Positions 27,409 through 37,101 of a DNA stretch of 64,000 bases are shown one piece after another. Every line of letters starts with the position of its first letter. The first letter of the stretch is position 1. The stretch comes from CAWGGS01 sp046704745 (GTDB taxonomy: Bacteria > Desulfobacterota > Desulfobulbia > Desulfobulbales > Desulfocapsaceae). Where the stretch lies: assembly GCA_046704745.1 (NCBI GenBank), contig JBJKRL010000020.1, positions 5,323-69,322 of the forward strand, given 5' to 3'. The notes under the pieces are model-generated. The model had not been told where the DNA came from. It ran no database searches and was given only the letters and a program-made list of their open reading frames with translations. Both the position numbers and the translations under genes were made by a program.

Positions 27409-28944
27409 TCATGTTCTTTTCTTTTTCCCGCTCTTCAACAAAAGTGACAACGGAAAGCTTATGATAAAGATCAGGGCAAGCATGAAGAAAACGTGGTTGA
27501 AGGCCAGCATGGCAGCATGTGCCTGGGTTGTCGCTTCCAGAAAACCCAATGCCTTGGCCTGAAGCATGGCCGGTGTGGCGCCATTGGCTGCCAGGGCGCC
27601 TGCGGCGCCGCGTAACCAATGGTTCACCACATTTCTATAAGGAGTCAGATACTCGATAAGTGCGGCATGAGCTGTTGTCCGGCTTCTGGTGAGTTCTGTT
27701 GCCACCAAAGCGATTCCGATGCTGCCGAAGATCTGCCTCACCACCACGTAAAGACCGGTGGCGCCGGTCATCCGGCTCTTGTCGATGGTCATCATTGCCG
27801 AGGTGGTGATGGAGACGAAGACAATGCCGAATCCCATGCCCTGCAAGGCCTGGGGAATAAGAATGTCCATATACCCGATCTGGAGGTTCAATCGGGAAAG
27901 TTGCCAGAAGGAATAGCCGCTTACCAGCATACCGATACCCACCAGCAGCCGGGGTCCGCATCGGTTATACATCCTCCCCGCAATCGGCATGGTAACGGCC
28001 ATGGCTAGACTTCTTGGCATAAGGGTCAGGCCGGAATCCAGGGCCGGATAGCCCATAAGTTCCTGGAGAAACAAGGGGAGAAGAAAAAGGCAGCCGTAGA
28101 GGGCAATGCCGAAAACTCCGCCGATGAAGGTTCCGGTAAGGAAATTGGTGTCTTTGAAAAGACGGAGATCGACGGCCGGCTTATCGATAGAAAGTTCCCT
28201 CCAGATGAAGGCAATTATACCTACGGCCGCAGCCACAGCCAGCCAGATGATAAATTTCGATCCGAACCAGTTCCACTCCTGACCTTTCTCAAGAAACAGC
28301 TGCAAGGAGCCTAGGCCGATGGTTAAAAAGGCTAGGCCGCCGTAATCGAGCCGGCCCTTGTCACGTACGAGATAGGAAGGGTCGTGGATATAGCGGGAAA
28401 TCAATATCAGGTTAATCAATCCCACCGGAACGTTGATGAAAAAGATCCAGCGCCAGGAATAGGTATCGGTAAGCCACCCCCCAAGAGTCGGGCCGAAGGC
28501 AGGCCCCAAGATGACGCCGAGTCCGTAGATGCCGATAATTTTCCCCTGTTCTTCCTGAGGAAAGCTTTCTCTGAGTATTGCCTGTGAAATCGGTATGATG
28601 GCTCCTCCGCCGATGCCCTGTATGGTTCGGAAAGTTATGAGTGCCGTCAGGTTCCAGGCCACTCCGCACAACATGGAAGTGATGGTGAAAAGCAGGATGC
28701 TGAAGAGATAGAAGTTTTTGCGCCCGAATCGGGCTGTCAGCATGGCGATCACCGGCATGACGATGACGTTTGACAAGAGATAGCCTGTGGCCACCCAGGC
28801 GATTTCCTCCACCGACGCCCCGAGATTGCCGCGCATATAAGGCAGAGCCACATTGACGATGCTGATGTCAAGGGCCGCCATAATGGTGGCTGTCATCACC
28901 GTTATGGTGATGAGCCACTTGTTGACCTCTGTTTCAGAATTCAT
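27409..28944 (-). CDS. emrB: DHA2-family multidrug efflux transporter (EmrB-like)
   Basis: A 511-residue membrane protein with about 14 transmembrane segments. The DHA2 signature is clear: ALDISIVNVALPYMRGNLGA, then YLLSNVIVMPVIAMLTARFG, RTIQGIGGGAIIPISQAILR and ILGPAFGPTLGGWLTDTYSW. It exports hydrophobic drugs or organic anions using the proton gradient, working with the membrane-fusion protein encoded 9 bp upstream. It is the last gene of the tetR-emrA-emrB operon on the minus strand. An outer-membrane TolC partner is not in the window. Confidence 0.93.
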   Translation of the reverse strand: MNSETEVNKWLITITVMTATIMAALDISIVNVALPYMRGNLGASVEEIAWVATGYLLSNVIVMPVIAMLTARFGRKNFYLFSILLFTITSMLCGVAWNLTALITFRTIQGIGGGAIIPISQAILRESFPQEEQGKIIGIYGLGVILGPAFGPTLGGWLTDTYSWRWIFFINVPVGLINLILISRYIHDPSYLVRDKGRLDYGGLAFLTIGLGSLQLFLEKGQEWNWFGSKFIIWLAVAAAVGIIAFIWRELSIDKPAVDLRLFKDTNFLTGTFIGGVFGIALYGCLFLLPLFLQELMGYPALDSGLTLMPRSLAMAVTMPIAGRMYNRCGPRLLVGIGMLVSGYSFWQLSRLNLQIGYMDILIPQALQGMGFGIVFVSITTSAMMTIDKSRMTGATGLYVVVRQIFGSIGIALVATELTRSRTTAHAALIEYLTPYRNVVNHWLRGAAGALAANGATPAMLQAKALGFLEATTQAHAAMLAFNHVFFMLALIFIISFPLSLLLKSGKKKRT

Positions 28945-28953
28945 AACCGGGGG

Positions 28954-30051
28954 TTACTTTGTGGGGGAGGAGGCCACATCTATACTGGGAACAGCAGAGA
29001 GTCCCGGCCAAAGCGGGTAGGTGGGATCGGGCGGAGAGTCAACAACGATTTTTACCGGCAGTCTCTGGACGATTTTCACAAAATTTCCGGTGGCATTTTC
29101 CGGCGGCAACAGACTGAAGACGGCACCGGTGCCGGCCTGTATGCTATCCACATGTCCTTTTAAGAGCAGGTCGGGATAGGCGTCGACCTTGATGTCAACT
29201 TTCTGTCCGACCTTGATCTTGTCGATCTGCGTTTCTTTGAAGTTGGCGGCGATCCAGGTATTTTCGGAATCGACCAGGGCGAGAAGCGGTTGCCCGACTT
29301 GGACGTATTTCCCTTCATCCGCATTTTTCTGACTTATTCGTCCGTTGATTGGTGCCCTGATCGTTGTGCGCAAAAGGGCCAGTTCGGCAACATCGACTTT
29401 AGCGGCCGCTTCCTTGATTTTTGATTCCTGGGCTGCAAGTCCAGCCTGCAAGGTCTTGATGGCTGCCTGAGATTTTGCGACTGCCGCTGCCGCTGCCGCC
29501 CGTTTGGCTTGGGCAGTCTGCCAGGTCGTGTTCACCTGTTCGTATTTATGCTGGGCCACGGCACCCATTTTTGCCAGACCGTCATAGCGCCTCTTTTCCT
29601 TTGCAGCAAACTGTTCATTGACTTCTGCGTCGGCAAGTTCTGCCTGGGCCACGGCCAAGGATTTCCGGGCCTCAATGATTGCAGCTTCTTCCTTGTCCCT
29701 CTCAGCTTCGGCACTTGCCAAGGCTGTCTTTTTCAGGATCAGTGCCAGCTGGTAGTCTCTTGGGTCGATTTCGAGAAGTATGTCGCCTTTTCGTACCATC
29801 TGGTTGTCCTTGGCAAAAACTTTGGTTATCTGTCCGGAAACCTCGGCGCTTATCGGCACGATGGTGCTTCTGAAATAGGCATCGTCGGTACTTTCATGGG
29901 AGAGAAGATAAAGGATCTCCGGGGTAAAGGCCGCGGCTATTATGAGAAGACAGAGCAAAAGCAGCAGACGCAGACGCCATTTCGGAGAGGGACTGTTGCC
30001 CTTTAATCGCTTTTTCTGCGCTACCTTGTTTTCATCAGTTTGGGTTTCCAT
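28954..30051 (-). CDS. emrA: HlyD/EmrA-type membrane-fusion protein
   Basis: A 365-residue periplasmic adaptor. One N-terminal membrane anchor (LRLLLLLCLLIIAAAFTPEI) is followed by a split biotinyl-lipoyl domain (DAYFRSTIVPISAEVSGQIT, VFAKDNQMVRKGDILLEIDP), an alanine-rich alpha-helical hairpin of about 100 residues, and the return strand TTIRAPINGRISQKNADEGK with the C-terminal barrel VDIKVDAYPDLLLKGHVDSI. It bridges EmrB to an outer-membrane channel. I took the ATG at 30051; an in-frame TTG seven codons upstream is also open and neither has a strong ribosome site. Confidence 0.92.
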   Translation of the reverse strand: METQTDENKVAQKKRLKGNSPSPKWRLRLLLLLCLLIIAAAFTPEILYLLSHESTDDAYFRSTIVPISAEVSGQITKVFAKDNQMVRKGDILLEIDPRDYQLALILKKTALASAEAERDKEEAAIIEARKSLAVAQAELADAEVNEQFAAKEKRRYDGLAKMGAVAQHKYEQVNTTWQTAQAKRAAAAAAVAKSQAAIKTLQAGLAAQESKIKEAAAKVDVAELALLRTTIRAPINGRISQKNADEGKYVQVGQPLLALVDSENTWIAANFKETQIDKIKVGQKVDIKVDAYPDLLLKGHVDSIQAGTGAVFSLLPPENATGNFVKIVQRLPVKIVVDSPPDPTYPLWPGLSAVPSIDVASSPTK

Positions 30052-30135
30052 AATGTGTTCTTTTAATTTCAAAAGATAATGCGGTCTTCGTTGTCTGGAT
30101 TGTTCCGTGGTTGTATATCCTTGCGGACTTCACAA

Positions 30136-30729
30136 TTAAGGATCGACAGGAAACTGCAGGGCATGACGACAGAAATCTATGACCTCGTCACTGTCGGGAG
30201 GAGAGGAGGAAAAACCAAGGAGTCTATGCCGGATCAAGCCGGAGGTAAGACCGCGCAGGATCTGAACCGTGGGTTCTATGGGTAGATCCCGGAAACTGCC
30301 ATCCTTGCAGCCCCTCACGAGAATGTTGCGCAATATATCGGAAACTGCTGCCAGCCGCGCATGAACCCTGGCCTTTTGCGGCGAATCGGAATGTTCCATA
30401 AAAGAGGGAAAATCACGCAATACAACTAGAAAAACCCGACAGTTTTCTTCGACAAAGGAGAACTGGAATTTAAGAAGAGCCTCGAAGGCGGCAAGACCGT
30501 TTTTCGTTCCCCTGACGGCATCTTCCATGCCGGCCTGATAACGATTCATAATGCTTTCAAAGACCTCAAACAGGATGTTTTCCTTTGTCTTGAAATGGTA
30601 GAACACTGTTCCCTGGGCCACTCCAGCCCGTTCCGCCATCTCGGAGGCGGTTGTTTCGGTGAACCCCTTTTCCGCAAACAGTTCGGCGGCAGCGCTGACG
30701 ATTGCTTCTTTTTTTGTTTTTTCTCCCAT
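30136..30729 (-). CDS. TetR-family transcriptional regulator
   Basis: A regulator of about 197 residues with the N-terminal TetR helix-turn-helix (AAELFAEKGFTETTASEMAE, then AGVAQGTVFYHFKTKENIL) and a variable ligand-binding C-terminal domain. It is the first gene of the efflux operon, and a dyad operator lies about 70 bp upstream, so autorepression of tetR-emrA-emrB relieved by an exported compound is likely. A GTG four codons upstream (30741) is an alternative start; the ATG gives the usual MGEKTK-type N-terminus. Confidence 0.9.
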   Translation of the reverse strand: MGEKTKKEAIVSAAAELFAEKGFTETTASEMAERAGVAQGTVFYHFKTKENILFEVFESIMNRYQAGMEDAVRGTKNGLAAFEALLKFQFSFVEENCRVFLVVLRDFPSFMEHSDSPQKARVHARLAAVSDILRNILVRGCKDGSFRDLPIEPTVQILRGLTSGLIRHRLLGFSSSPPDSDEVIDFCRHALQFPVDP

Positions 30730-30800
30730 TGGAATTGCCACACAGGTAGTTGACTTGTCATATCAATGCGGTGCCGCGACGGTAATAACAGACACGCAAA

Positions 30801-30820
30801 CTGACTGACTGGTTAGTCAG
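30801..30820. promoter_or_regulatory. Operator-like dyad upstream of tetR
   Basis: CTGACT-N8-AGTCAG, a 20-bp palindrome also containing a TGACTGACTGG direct repeat, a layout typical of TetR-family operators. It lies upstream of the minus-strand tetR start and is the probable autoregulatory site. Confidence 0.6.
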
Positions 30821-31044
30821 TTTTATTCCGCGCTTGATACTATACTATCGTATCGGATACAGTCAACTTCTTTTCCTCTATTTTCATAGAAGGAAAAAGA
30901 AGTGCCTCATCGGTGAAATTGTGATGTGCTAAGCATTAAAGCCCAAGCCAGGCTTGGGGCAAGACACATGATTGGCAAAGAGTGGAAAAGGAAGTACACT
31001 GTAATGGCGGTGCGTTTAAAATATTACCAGCAGGAGAATAAAAC

Positions 31045-31410
31045 ATGCTATGTGATCGATGTGAAGCTGTGATTAATGACGGTGAGGACCATGAACATTT
31101 GGGTCGAACCCTGTGTGAAGATTGTTATATGGATGTCCTGTCACCTGTGAAGACCTGTGATCCATGGGCTGTTCATAGTGCCAAATCGTTTGAAAATCAG
31201 TTCGGAGGGCAGGCCTATCTGACGGATATTCAGAAAAAAATACTTGATATCTTAAAAGAAACCGGCGGAATGGAGCGACATGATCTCTTGCAGCGCATGG
31301 GAGAAACCTTTTCCGATAGTGATCTGACCAGAGAATTCGCAGCGCTGAGGCACATGGAAAAGGCCCGGGCGGAAAAACGTGGCGACAGGGTTTTTTTGAG
31401 GCTGTGGTAG
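31045..31410 (+). CDS. Small zinc-ribbon / winged-helix protein, function unknown
   Basis: A 121-residue protein. The N-terminus has a LIM-like pair of CxxC motifs, MLCDRCEAVI and LCEDCYMD, that should bind zinc. The C-terminal 60 residues (QKKILDILKETGGMERHDLL, then FAALRHMEKARAEKRGDRVF) look like a winged helix-turn-helix. A good ribosome site (AGGAGAA) precedes the ATG. It stands alone between the efflux operon and a convergent hybrid kinase. It resembles conserved uncharacterised proteins of sulfate-reducing bacteria; a DNA-binding or redox-sensing role is a guess. Confidence 0.7.
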   Translation: MLCDRCEAVINDGEDHEHLGRTLCEDCYMDVLSPVKTCDPWAVHSAKSFENQFGGQAYLTDIQKKILDILKETGGMERHDLLQRMGETFSDSDLTREFAALRHMEKARAEKRGDRVFLRLW

Positions 31411-31450
31411 AAGCATCTCTAACACGAACAAGGTGCTTGCCAACTGAAGA

Positions 31451-34400
31451 TTATGACGAAAATACCCGTGAGAGCATATTCTCCATTTCCTGCATATTAT
31501 AAGGTTTTGATAAAGCGTCAATGAATCCGTATTGACGATAATTGGAAACAACCGGGTCATCTGCATACCCGCTTGAAACAATGGCTTTCAGACCGGGGTC
31601 CAGCTGGAGCAGGGTCTTTATCACCTCTTTTCCTCCCACGCCTCCGGGGATGGTCAAATCAAGAATTACAACATCATAAGGATTGGCCATTTCAAGAGCC
31701 TGTGTATACAGGTCTACGGCAGCATCACCATCGGCGGCTACCGTAACCTCATAGCCGATAGCTCCGAGCATCATTTGCGCCATATCTCTGAGCATTTTTT
31801 CGTCATCCATAAGCAGGATTTTTTTCTTGTTCTCCTGCGATGCCATGGGTGTGGGTATGGCTTCATTGACCTTAATGCTTTCGGCGGCCGCCGGCAAAAG
31901 AAGCCGGACTGATGTTCCTTTCTCCATGACGGATTCGGCAAAAATATAACCACCGTGTTTTTTTATGATCGAATAGGCAATGGTAAGCCCCAATCCTTTA
32001 CCTTTCTGGGTACCTTTGGCGGCGGTAGTGAAATATGGATCAAAAATTTTGGGCAGATGTTCGGGAGGAATACCCTTTCCCTGGTCCCTGAATCTGATCA
32101 TAATGTAATCACCTTTGGCAATTGGTAGATCTGTTGTGCTCTTATCGCCGTTCTTGGTAAGATTGCTCAAGTCCACCTCGAGAGTACCGCCCTGTTGCAT
32201 AGCCTGTTTGCTGTTTTCAATAATATTATACATTGCCTGGCTGACTAGGCTTGTATCGATATCGACCATTCGAATATTCTTTTCAGCTGGAAAGACCGCC
32301 TGGATGTTGGAGCCGGATAAGGCCAGTTCGACAGCAGAACGGGTAAGCTTTTCAATGTCATGGATCTTTTTTACCGGATCTCCGCCTGATGAGAAGGTGA
32401 TGAATTTCCTGGTCAGATCCATCGCCCGGTTTAAGGCCTGGACTGCATTGTTCAATTCGGGCGATTCCTTATACTCTGATTGAAGTTGCACCAGGTTGAT
32501 ATTCCCTAGAATTACGGTCATCAGATTATTGAAGTCGTGGGCAATGCCTCCTGCCAGAACCCCGATGGACTCCAGCTTCCGGGCGCGGAGGAGTTCTTCC
32601 TCCACCCGTTCTCTTTCCATAATCTCTTTCTGCAGGTTTTCATTGATTTCCTGGTATCTTTTCGTTCGTTCATAAACGAGTTGTTCCAGAAACTCCTGAT
32701 TCTGATGCAGTTGTTCATCGGCCTTTTTTCGCAGGGTGATATCCTCCATGAGACCATCCAGATATTGAATGTTGCCGGACTCATCCTTGATCAACCTGAC
32801 ATTAAACGCCAGCCAGATGGTTTCTCCTGTTTTGCGTCTGACCTGCATCTCATGATTGAAAACGGCGCCATTTTTGATCAGCCGCGAGATAAGTTTTATC
32901 CAGGCATGGTTCGAGCACTGGACCCAGTCCCGTACTTGTACAAGTTCCTGCTGCATTGCTGTGGGACTGGCAAATCCCAAAATGGTGGCGGCGGCGGGAT
33001 TGGCGTTTATCAGTCGGCCTTTTGGTGAAACCTGGAAAATGCCTTCAACGGCATTTTCAAATATGGAGCGGAATTTCTTTTCTGCTATACCGACATCATG
33101 ATAGGCATGTTCCAATTCTCTATTGAATCTCTGCAGCTGAGCAATGCGAACGATGTAGAAGATACTGAAGAGACCGGCAATAAAGAATCCGAGGAGGGTA
33201 TAAAACCACCATGTTTCCCAAAAGGGTGTCTCTACATGAATTTTAAGGATTGCAGGGTTTGTGCCCCAGACGCCGTCGTTGTTGGCGGCCAGCACCTTGA
33301 GGACATAGTTTCCACCTGTTAGTCCGGAATAGCGGCCGAAGCGCTTGTTCCCCGCGTAGTACCAGCCATGATCCCATCCTTCAAGTATATATTTATACTG
33401 GTTTTTCTCTGGTTGACTGAAATTTAGGCCGACATATTCAAATTCAAAATAGTTATGACGCCAGCTTAAAGAGATATCCTTTATCTTGCTGGTTTGCAGA
33501 CGAGGAACCAGCTCTTCACCTCCCTGCGAGATATTCAGGATATAAACAGGCGGAGCATTGTCGTTGTGCTGAATCCTTCCCGGATAAAAACTGTTGGCAC
33601 CGCCAAGGCCTACAAACCAGAGCTTGCCGTCATGTTCTTTAAGGGCGCTGCAACCGTATAGGCTGAAGCTGTCTCCCTGCAATCCGTCGTCTGTGGTATA
33701 ATGGGCGACAACTTTTTTCTGAACGGGATCGAAAGCGAACAGGCCGTCGTTGGATCCCAGCCAGAGCTTTCCGGAACTGTCCTCTTCGATGGCCCGGATA
33801 ACGAGAGTAGTGAAACCGTTCGCCTTCCCATAAGCGGTGAATTTGCCTGATGTCGGATCAAATCTGTCCAGACCAAGATCCGTGCTCACCCAATAGGTAC
33901 CTCTCTTGTCGATAAAAATATCATTAATCACATTGCTGCTGATACTCTCCGGATCTTTAGGGTCATGTTTGTAACTGGAAAATTGTCCGCTCTCAGGATC
34001 ATATCGGTAGAGCCCACCCTGGGTCTGGATCCAGAGGATGTTGTTGTTATCCTGGACCAGGGCACAGATGTAATCGTTGCCAAGGATTTGAGGATTTTTT
34101 TTGGTATCATTCAAGCGATTGAATTTACCTGTTTTTTTGTTGAATGAAAAAAGTCCGTAACTTTCGACACCGAACCAGAAGATGTTGGGATTCGTGCGGT
34201 CTTCAACGATTTGTCTAGCTGTGTTGTGCACGAAAGGATTGAGGTAGCGTTTGATAACAACCCCTTTGTCCCGGTCGTACAGACTCAGATATCCGTCATC
34301 GGTTGCAATCCAGAACTCTCCCTGGCGGTCTTCAAGGACAGAGAAAGCGTAGGTGTTCCATAAGGATTTAGGATCATTGGGATTGACGGTTATGGGTTGC

Positions 34401-35617
34401 CATTTTTCGGTCGTATGATTGAGGCGGGTAAGTCCCTTCTGGCCACCGAGCCAGATGTCCCCACGGCTGTCCTCATAAACACTTGTCAAACCACTTAATC
34501 CTTTGGTATCAGGGAAATTGGGATCGGTTGTGTAGAGATTGAACCGGTTGCTGAAAGGGTCAAATTTGTTGATGGGCCCTGTGTTGTCAGGCACCCAGAG
34601 TGAGCCTGATTTGTCCTGGAAGCAGGAGAGGATAATATTGCCGCTGAGGGTGCCAGGTTGTTTAGCTTCGTGCGTATAAAGAGTAAATTTTCCCGTTTTT
34701 TTATCAAACTCTTCCAGGCCGACACTATGAGAGAAGGACCTTCCCAGCCACAGGCTTCCTTTGTTGTCTTCGGTAATGGAAAAAACCTCATTGTTTGCCA
34801 GGCTCGTCGGGTCGGCAGGGTTGTGGGTATAGGAAAAAAAGGTGCCGTTTTTCGGTTGGAATCTTTCAAGTCCTCCCTCGCTGGTGCCAACCCATATTTC
34901 TCCGTCACTGTCCTGGGCAATGGCGTAAACAATTCCTTTTCCGAGACTGTTTTGCTGATTTGCACGATGTCGATAATGGGTAAAAGATTTTGACCTGCGG
35001 TCATATACATCGAGTCCCGCGGCCGTTCCCATCCAGATCCTGCCGGTCTTGTCGGCCATGATCGTCCAGACATCATTGTTTCCTAAAGATTCAGGATCAC
35101 CAGGAACGGCTCTGAAGGCCTGAAACGCGGCCTTTGTTTTATCATATCGATAGACTCCGTTTTTAGAGGCAATCCATATTCCACCATCAGGATCTTCGGT
35201 GACCAGTTTCGGAGCCCAATTGAAAATATTGCTGCCGATACTACCGGGTTTGCTCTTGTCAGGTTGAAAATGTTTGATCGATCCGTCCTTCTTATTATAG
35301 AGATCGAGCCCTGACAGAGTTACGATCCAAAGCAGACCTTCGCTGTCTTCATAAACACTCGGCACAAAATTAGAGGTCAAGCCGTGTGGACCTTCAGTAA
35401 ACACGAGCTTTTGATACCCGTCATACCGGATGAGTCCTCCCGACGTAGTAAACCAAAGGAAACCGTCACTGTCCTGGGTGATTCCCATGTTGTAAGCGCC
35501 GGTATTGAAGACCTGTTCAAACTGGATTCTGTGCCGGCCAGCAAGGGCGGAGAAGGGCAGACATACCGCCACGACGGTCAGCAAAACGGCAAAAAAGAAT
35601 GATCGGCAGTTTTGCAT
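31451..35617 (-). CDS. Hybrid sensor histidine kinase with periplasmic beta-propeller
   Basis: A 1388-residue one-protein phosphorelay. A signal peptide (MQNCRSFFFAVLLTVVAVCL to SALAG) is followed by about 14 Reg_prop repeats of the type DSDGFLWFTTSGGLIRYDGY, forming two periplasmic propellers, a Y_Y_Y domain (residues about 715-780), one membrane segment (WWFYTLLGFFIAGLFSIFYI), a PAS domain, a HisKA domain with the phospho-accepting His in GGIAHDFNNL, a HATPase (GKGIPPEHLPKIFDPYFTTA, GKGLGLTIAYSIIKKHGGYI) and a C-terminal receiver (KILLMDDEKM, VVILDLTIPG). The start at 35617 is chosen for its signal peptide and AGGA site. Related propeller sensors often detect polysaccharides; the ligand here is unknown and no output regulator is adjacent. 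Confidence 0.92.
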   Translation of the reverse strand: MQNCRSFFFAVLLTVVAVCLPFSALAGRHRIQFEQVFNTGAYNMGITQDSDGFLWFTTSGGLIRYDGYQKLVFTEGPHGLTSNFVPSVYEDSEGLLWIVTLSGLDLYNKKDGSIKHFQPDKSKPGSIGSNIFNWAPKLVTEDPDGGIWIASKNGVYRYDKTKAAFQAFRAVPGDPESLGNNDVWTIMADKTGRIWMGTAAGLDVYDRRSKSFTHYRHRANQQNSLGKGIVYAIAQDSDGEIWVGTSEGGLERFQPKNGTFFSYTHNPADPTSLANNEVFSITEDNKGSLWLGRSFSHSVGLEEFDKKTGKFTLYTHEAKQPGTLSGNIILSCFQDKSGSLWVPDNTGPINKFDPFSNRFNLYTTDPNFPDTKGLSGLTSVYEDSRGDIWLGGQKGLTRLNHTTEKWQPITVNPNDPKSLWNTYAFSVLEDRQGEFWIATDDGYLSLYDRDKGVVIKRYLNPFVHNTARQIVEDRTNPNIFWFGVESYGLFSFNKKTGKFNRLNDTKKNPQILGNDYICALVQDNNNILWIQTQGGLYRYDPESGQFSSYKHDPKDPESISSNVINDIFIDKRGTYWVSTDLGLDRFDPTSGKFTAYGKANGFTTLVIRAIEEDSSGKLWLGSNDGLFAFDPVQKKVVAHYTTDDGLQGDSFSLYGCSALKEHDGKLWFVGLGGANSFYPGRIQHNDNAPPVYILNISQGGEELVPRLQTSKIKDISLSWRHNYFEFEYVGLNFSQPEKNQYKYILEGWDHGWYYAGNKRFGRYSGLTGGNYVLKVLAANNDGVWGTNPAILKIHVETPFWETWWFYTLLGFFIAGLFSIFYIVRIAQLQRFNRELEHAYHDVGIAEKKFRSIFENAVEGIFQVSPKGRLINANPAAATILGFASPTAMQQELVQVRDWVQCSNHAWIKLISRLIKNGAVFNHEMQVRRKTGETIWLAFNVRLIKDESGNIQYLDGLMEDITLRKKADEQLHQNQEFLEQLVYERTKRYQEINENLQKEIMERERVEEELLRARKLESIGVLAGGIAHDFNNLMTVILGNINLVQLQSEYKESPELNNAVQALNRAMDLTRKFITFSSGGDPVKKIHDIEKLTRSAVELALSGSNIQAVFPAEKNIRMVDIDTSLVSQAMYNIIENSKQAMQQGGTLEVDLSNLTKNGDKSTTDLPIAKGDYIMIRFRDQGKGIPPEHLPKIFDPYFTTAAKGTQKGKGLGLTIAYSIIKKHGGYIFAESVMEKGTSVRLLLPAAAESIKVNEAIPTPMASQENKKKILLMDDEKMLRDMAQMMLGAIGYEVTVAADGDAAVDLYTQALEMANPYDVVILDLTIPGGVGGKEVIKTLLQLDPGLKAIVSSGYADDPVVSNYRQYGFIDALSKPYNMQEMENMLSRVFSS

Positions 35618-36384
35618 TGCGGTCCTATGTCGTCTCCGGCCGTGAAGAGAGAAGGAAATCGGAAAATTCGCCCCGTCGCCAGCTGAAACATAACGGATTT
35701 GTGCAAGCTGGTTCGTGATAATCGAAATCACGGCAGAAGTGACGGAGCTTCCCGGTGGTCAATCGATGATGTCTTTTCTTGGCTGATTGCAGGAGATGAA
35801 AGGTGAGCTTTGCCGTCCTGATGCCACAACCTATTGGGATGTCAAGGAGAAAGGTTGGTTTTTGAAGAGCTTTATTGGGAACATCAGGGAATGCATTGGG
35901 TTTTCCGGATAAGACCAATGTGTCTGCTATTATTGCAACTTCTTGTGTCACCATTACCACTCTGCCTAAAGTAAATTGCCATAGAAAACACCAATGCACT
36001 CTTAGTAAGTTGTACCTTTTTCCGTTGCTCAATGTCAAATCAACCAGGAGGTTTCTTTCGCTTTCTTCCAAGATGTCCGTGCAAGTTTTGGCATTTAAAG
36101 TTTGAGCCACTTGCAAAAAGGTTTTTTCGCTCAACCTCCTAGTTATGCTCAAAATTTTATCGGTGTTCCATCTCCGGATTGAAGTCCAATGTTTGCCGGC
36201 TGTCTGTCAGTTCGCCCGGTTTTTTGAATGTATATCGGTAAACTGGAACGGATGTTGAAAATAAGAAAAATGAGGCCTTCCGCAATCCGGTTACGGCAAA
36301 GTTGGATTATGGAAATTCGTCAATTGGAAACCGATGTGCGACTGCATGCACACGCTAAATATGGAGGTTAAAGGAGCAAGAAGA
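35618..36384. other. Long intergenic gap
   Basis: About 770 bp between the divergent hybrid kinase and a small cysteine protein. A minus-strand open frame (36152-35625) shows no recognisable family and overlaps the kinase start region. I see no gene, RNA or clear promoter; it may be decayed coding sequence like the locus that follows. Confidence 0.35.
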
Positions 36385-36588
36385 ATGGGAAACTGCATCA
36401 ACCACCCTGATCGCAAAACGAACTGTCTGTGTATGAAGCATCAGATGTATCTCTGCGAAGACTGCCTGTCCTGCCGGGACCCGAAGATTTATTGTAAATT
36501 CCGATCCTCCTGTCCCATATGGTTCATGGAAAAACAGCGCAGGAACCGGGCGCAGGAGATTGAGATACCAAGAGCGTGTACGGTGTGA
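36385..36588 (+). CDS. Small cysteine-rich zinc-finger-like protein
   Basis: A 67-residue protein beginning MGNCINHPDRKTNCLCMKHQ and continuing MYLCEDCLSCRDPKIYCKFR, with eight or more Cys/His residues in a B-box-like zinc pattern and an invariant-looking SSCPIWFMEK end. Similar short proteins occur beside Hdr/Qmo-type electron-transfer genes in sulfate reducers; here the neighbour is a decayed Hdr locus, so this gene may be a surviving member. A GGAGCAAGAAGA ribosome site supports the start over one 17 codons upstream. Confidence 0.6.
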   Translation: MGNCINHPDRKTNCLCMKHQMYLCEDCLSCRDPKIYCKFRSSCPIWFMEKQRRNRAQEIEIPRACTV

Positions 36589-36715
36589 CCTCTCCCTCCC
36601 GTCCGAGAAACGGTCTCGATTGCTGAGGAATACACCCTGTCTGCTACCTTGGCGACCATCAATACCCATCCGAACACCTCCTGCTGCGGGAAGTGGGCTT
36701 GCACGGCATTTTTTT

Positions 36716-36862
36716 TCACGAATCGAGGCCAAAGCGCTTCATCTGCTTCCAGAGACCCGTTCGGGAGATGCCTAAAAGCTGTGCAGCCTACGACCGGTTC
36801 CCTGTCGTCTGCTCGAGGGCCTCGATAAGACGTCGTCGTTTGAGGTCTTCGAGACTTCCCAT
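36716..36862 (-). pseudogene. Fis-type HTH tail of an NtrC-family activator (relic)
   Basis: The minus strand reads EDLKRRRLIEALEQTTGNRS, then a TAG stop, then AAQLLGISRTGLWKQMKRFG and a TGA. This is the C-terminal Fis-like helix-turn-helix of sigma-54-dependent activators, broken by one nonsense codon. The AAA+ domain is missing because the adjacent sequence (from 36861 on) is HdrA-derived on the other strand, so a deletion or recombination joined the two. Confidence 0.75.
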
Positions 36863-37101
36863 CGGTGCGGACGGCTTCCTACAGGAGGTTTATCCCAAGC
36901 TGCGCCCGGTGGAGCTTGCCAACACGGGCATCCTGCTGGCCGGCACCTGCCAGGCGCCTATGGATGTGGGCGAGTCCTATAATGCAGCTCAGGCCGCGGC
37001 AGTAAAGACAGCAGCACTTTTGATCAAAGGCTATGTTGAACTCGATCCCTATGTGGTTCGGGTGGATGCCACACGGTGCAGCGGTCAGGGCCTGTGCGTC
37101 A
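36861..37101 (+). pseudogene. HdrA C-terminal fragment (relic)
   Basis: The frame reads IGADGFLQEVYPKLRPVELA, NTGILLAGTCQAPMDVGESY and VDATRCSGQGLCV. This matches the C-terminal part of HdrA/QmoA-B-type flavoproteins (family pattern: DGFFxExHPKLRPVD, GIFLAGxxQxPKDI, then a ferredoxin domain). In the ferredoxin motif the usual CxxCGxC has decayed. It has no start and is joined directly to a QmoC-like fragment in another frame. Confidence 0.75.

Noticed and set aside
35625..36152. Minus-strand open frame of 175 codons next to the hybrid kinase
   Set aside because: It overlaps the kinase start region in another frame and has no recognisable motif; likely chance opening.
36788..36790. In-frame TAG in the NtrC-type helix-turn-helix considered as recoding
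   Set aside because: The stop falls inside a conserved DNA-binding helix and the rest of the gene is gone; it is a relic.
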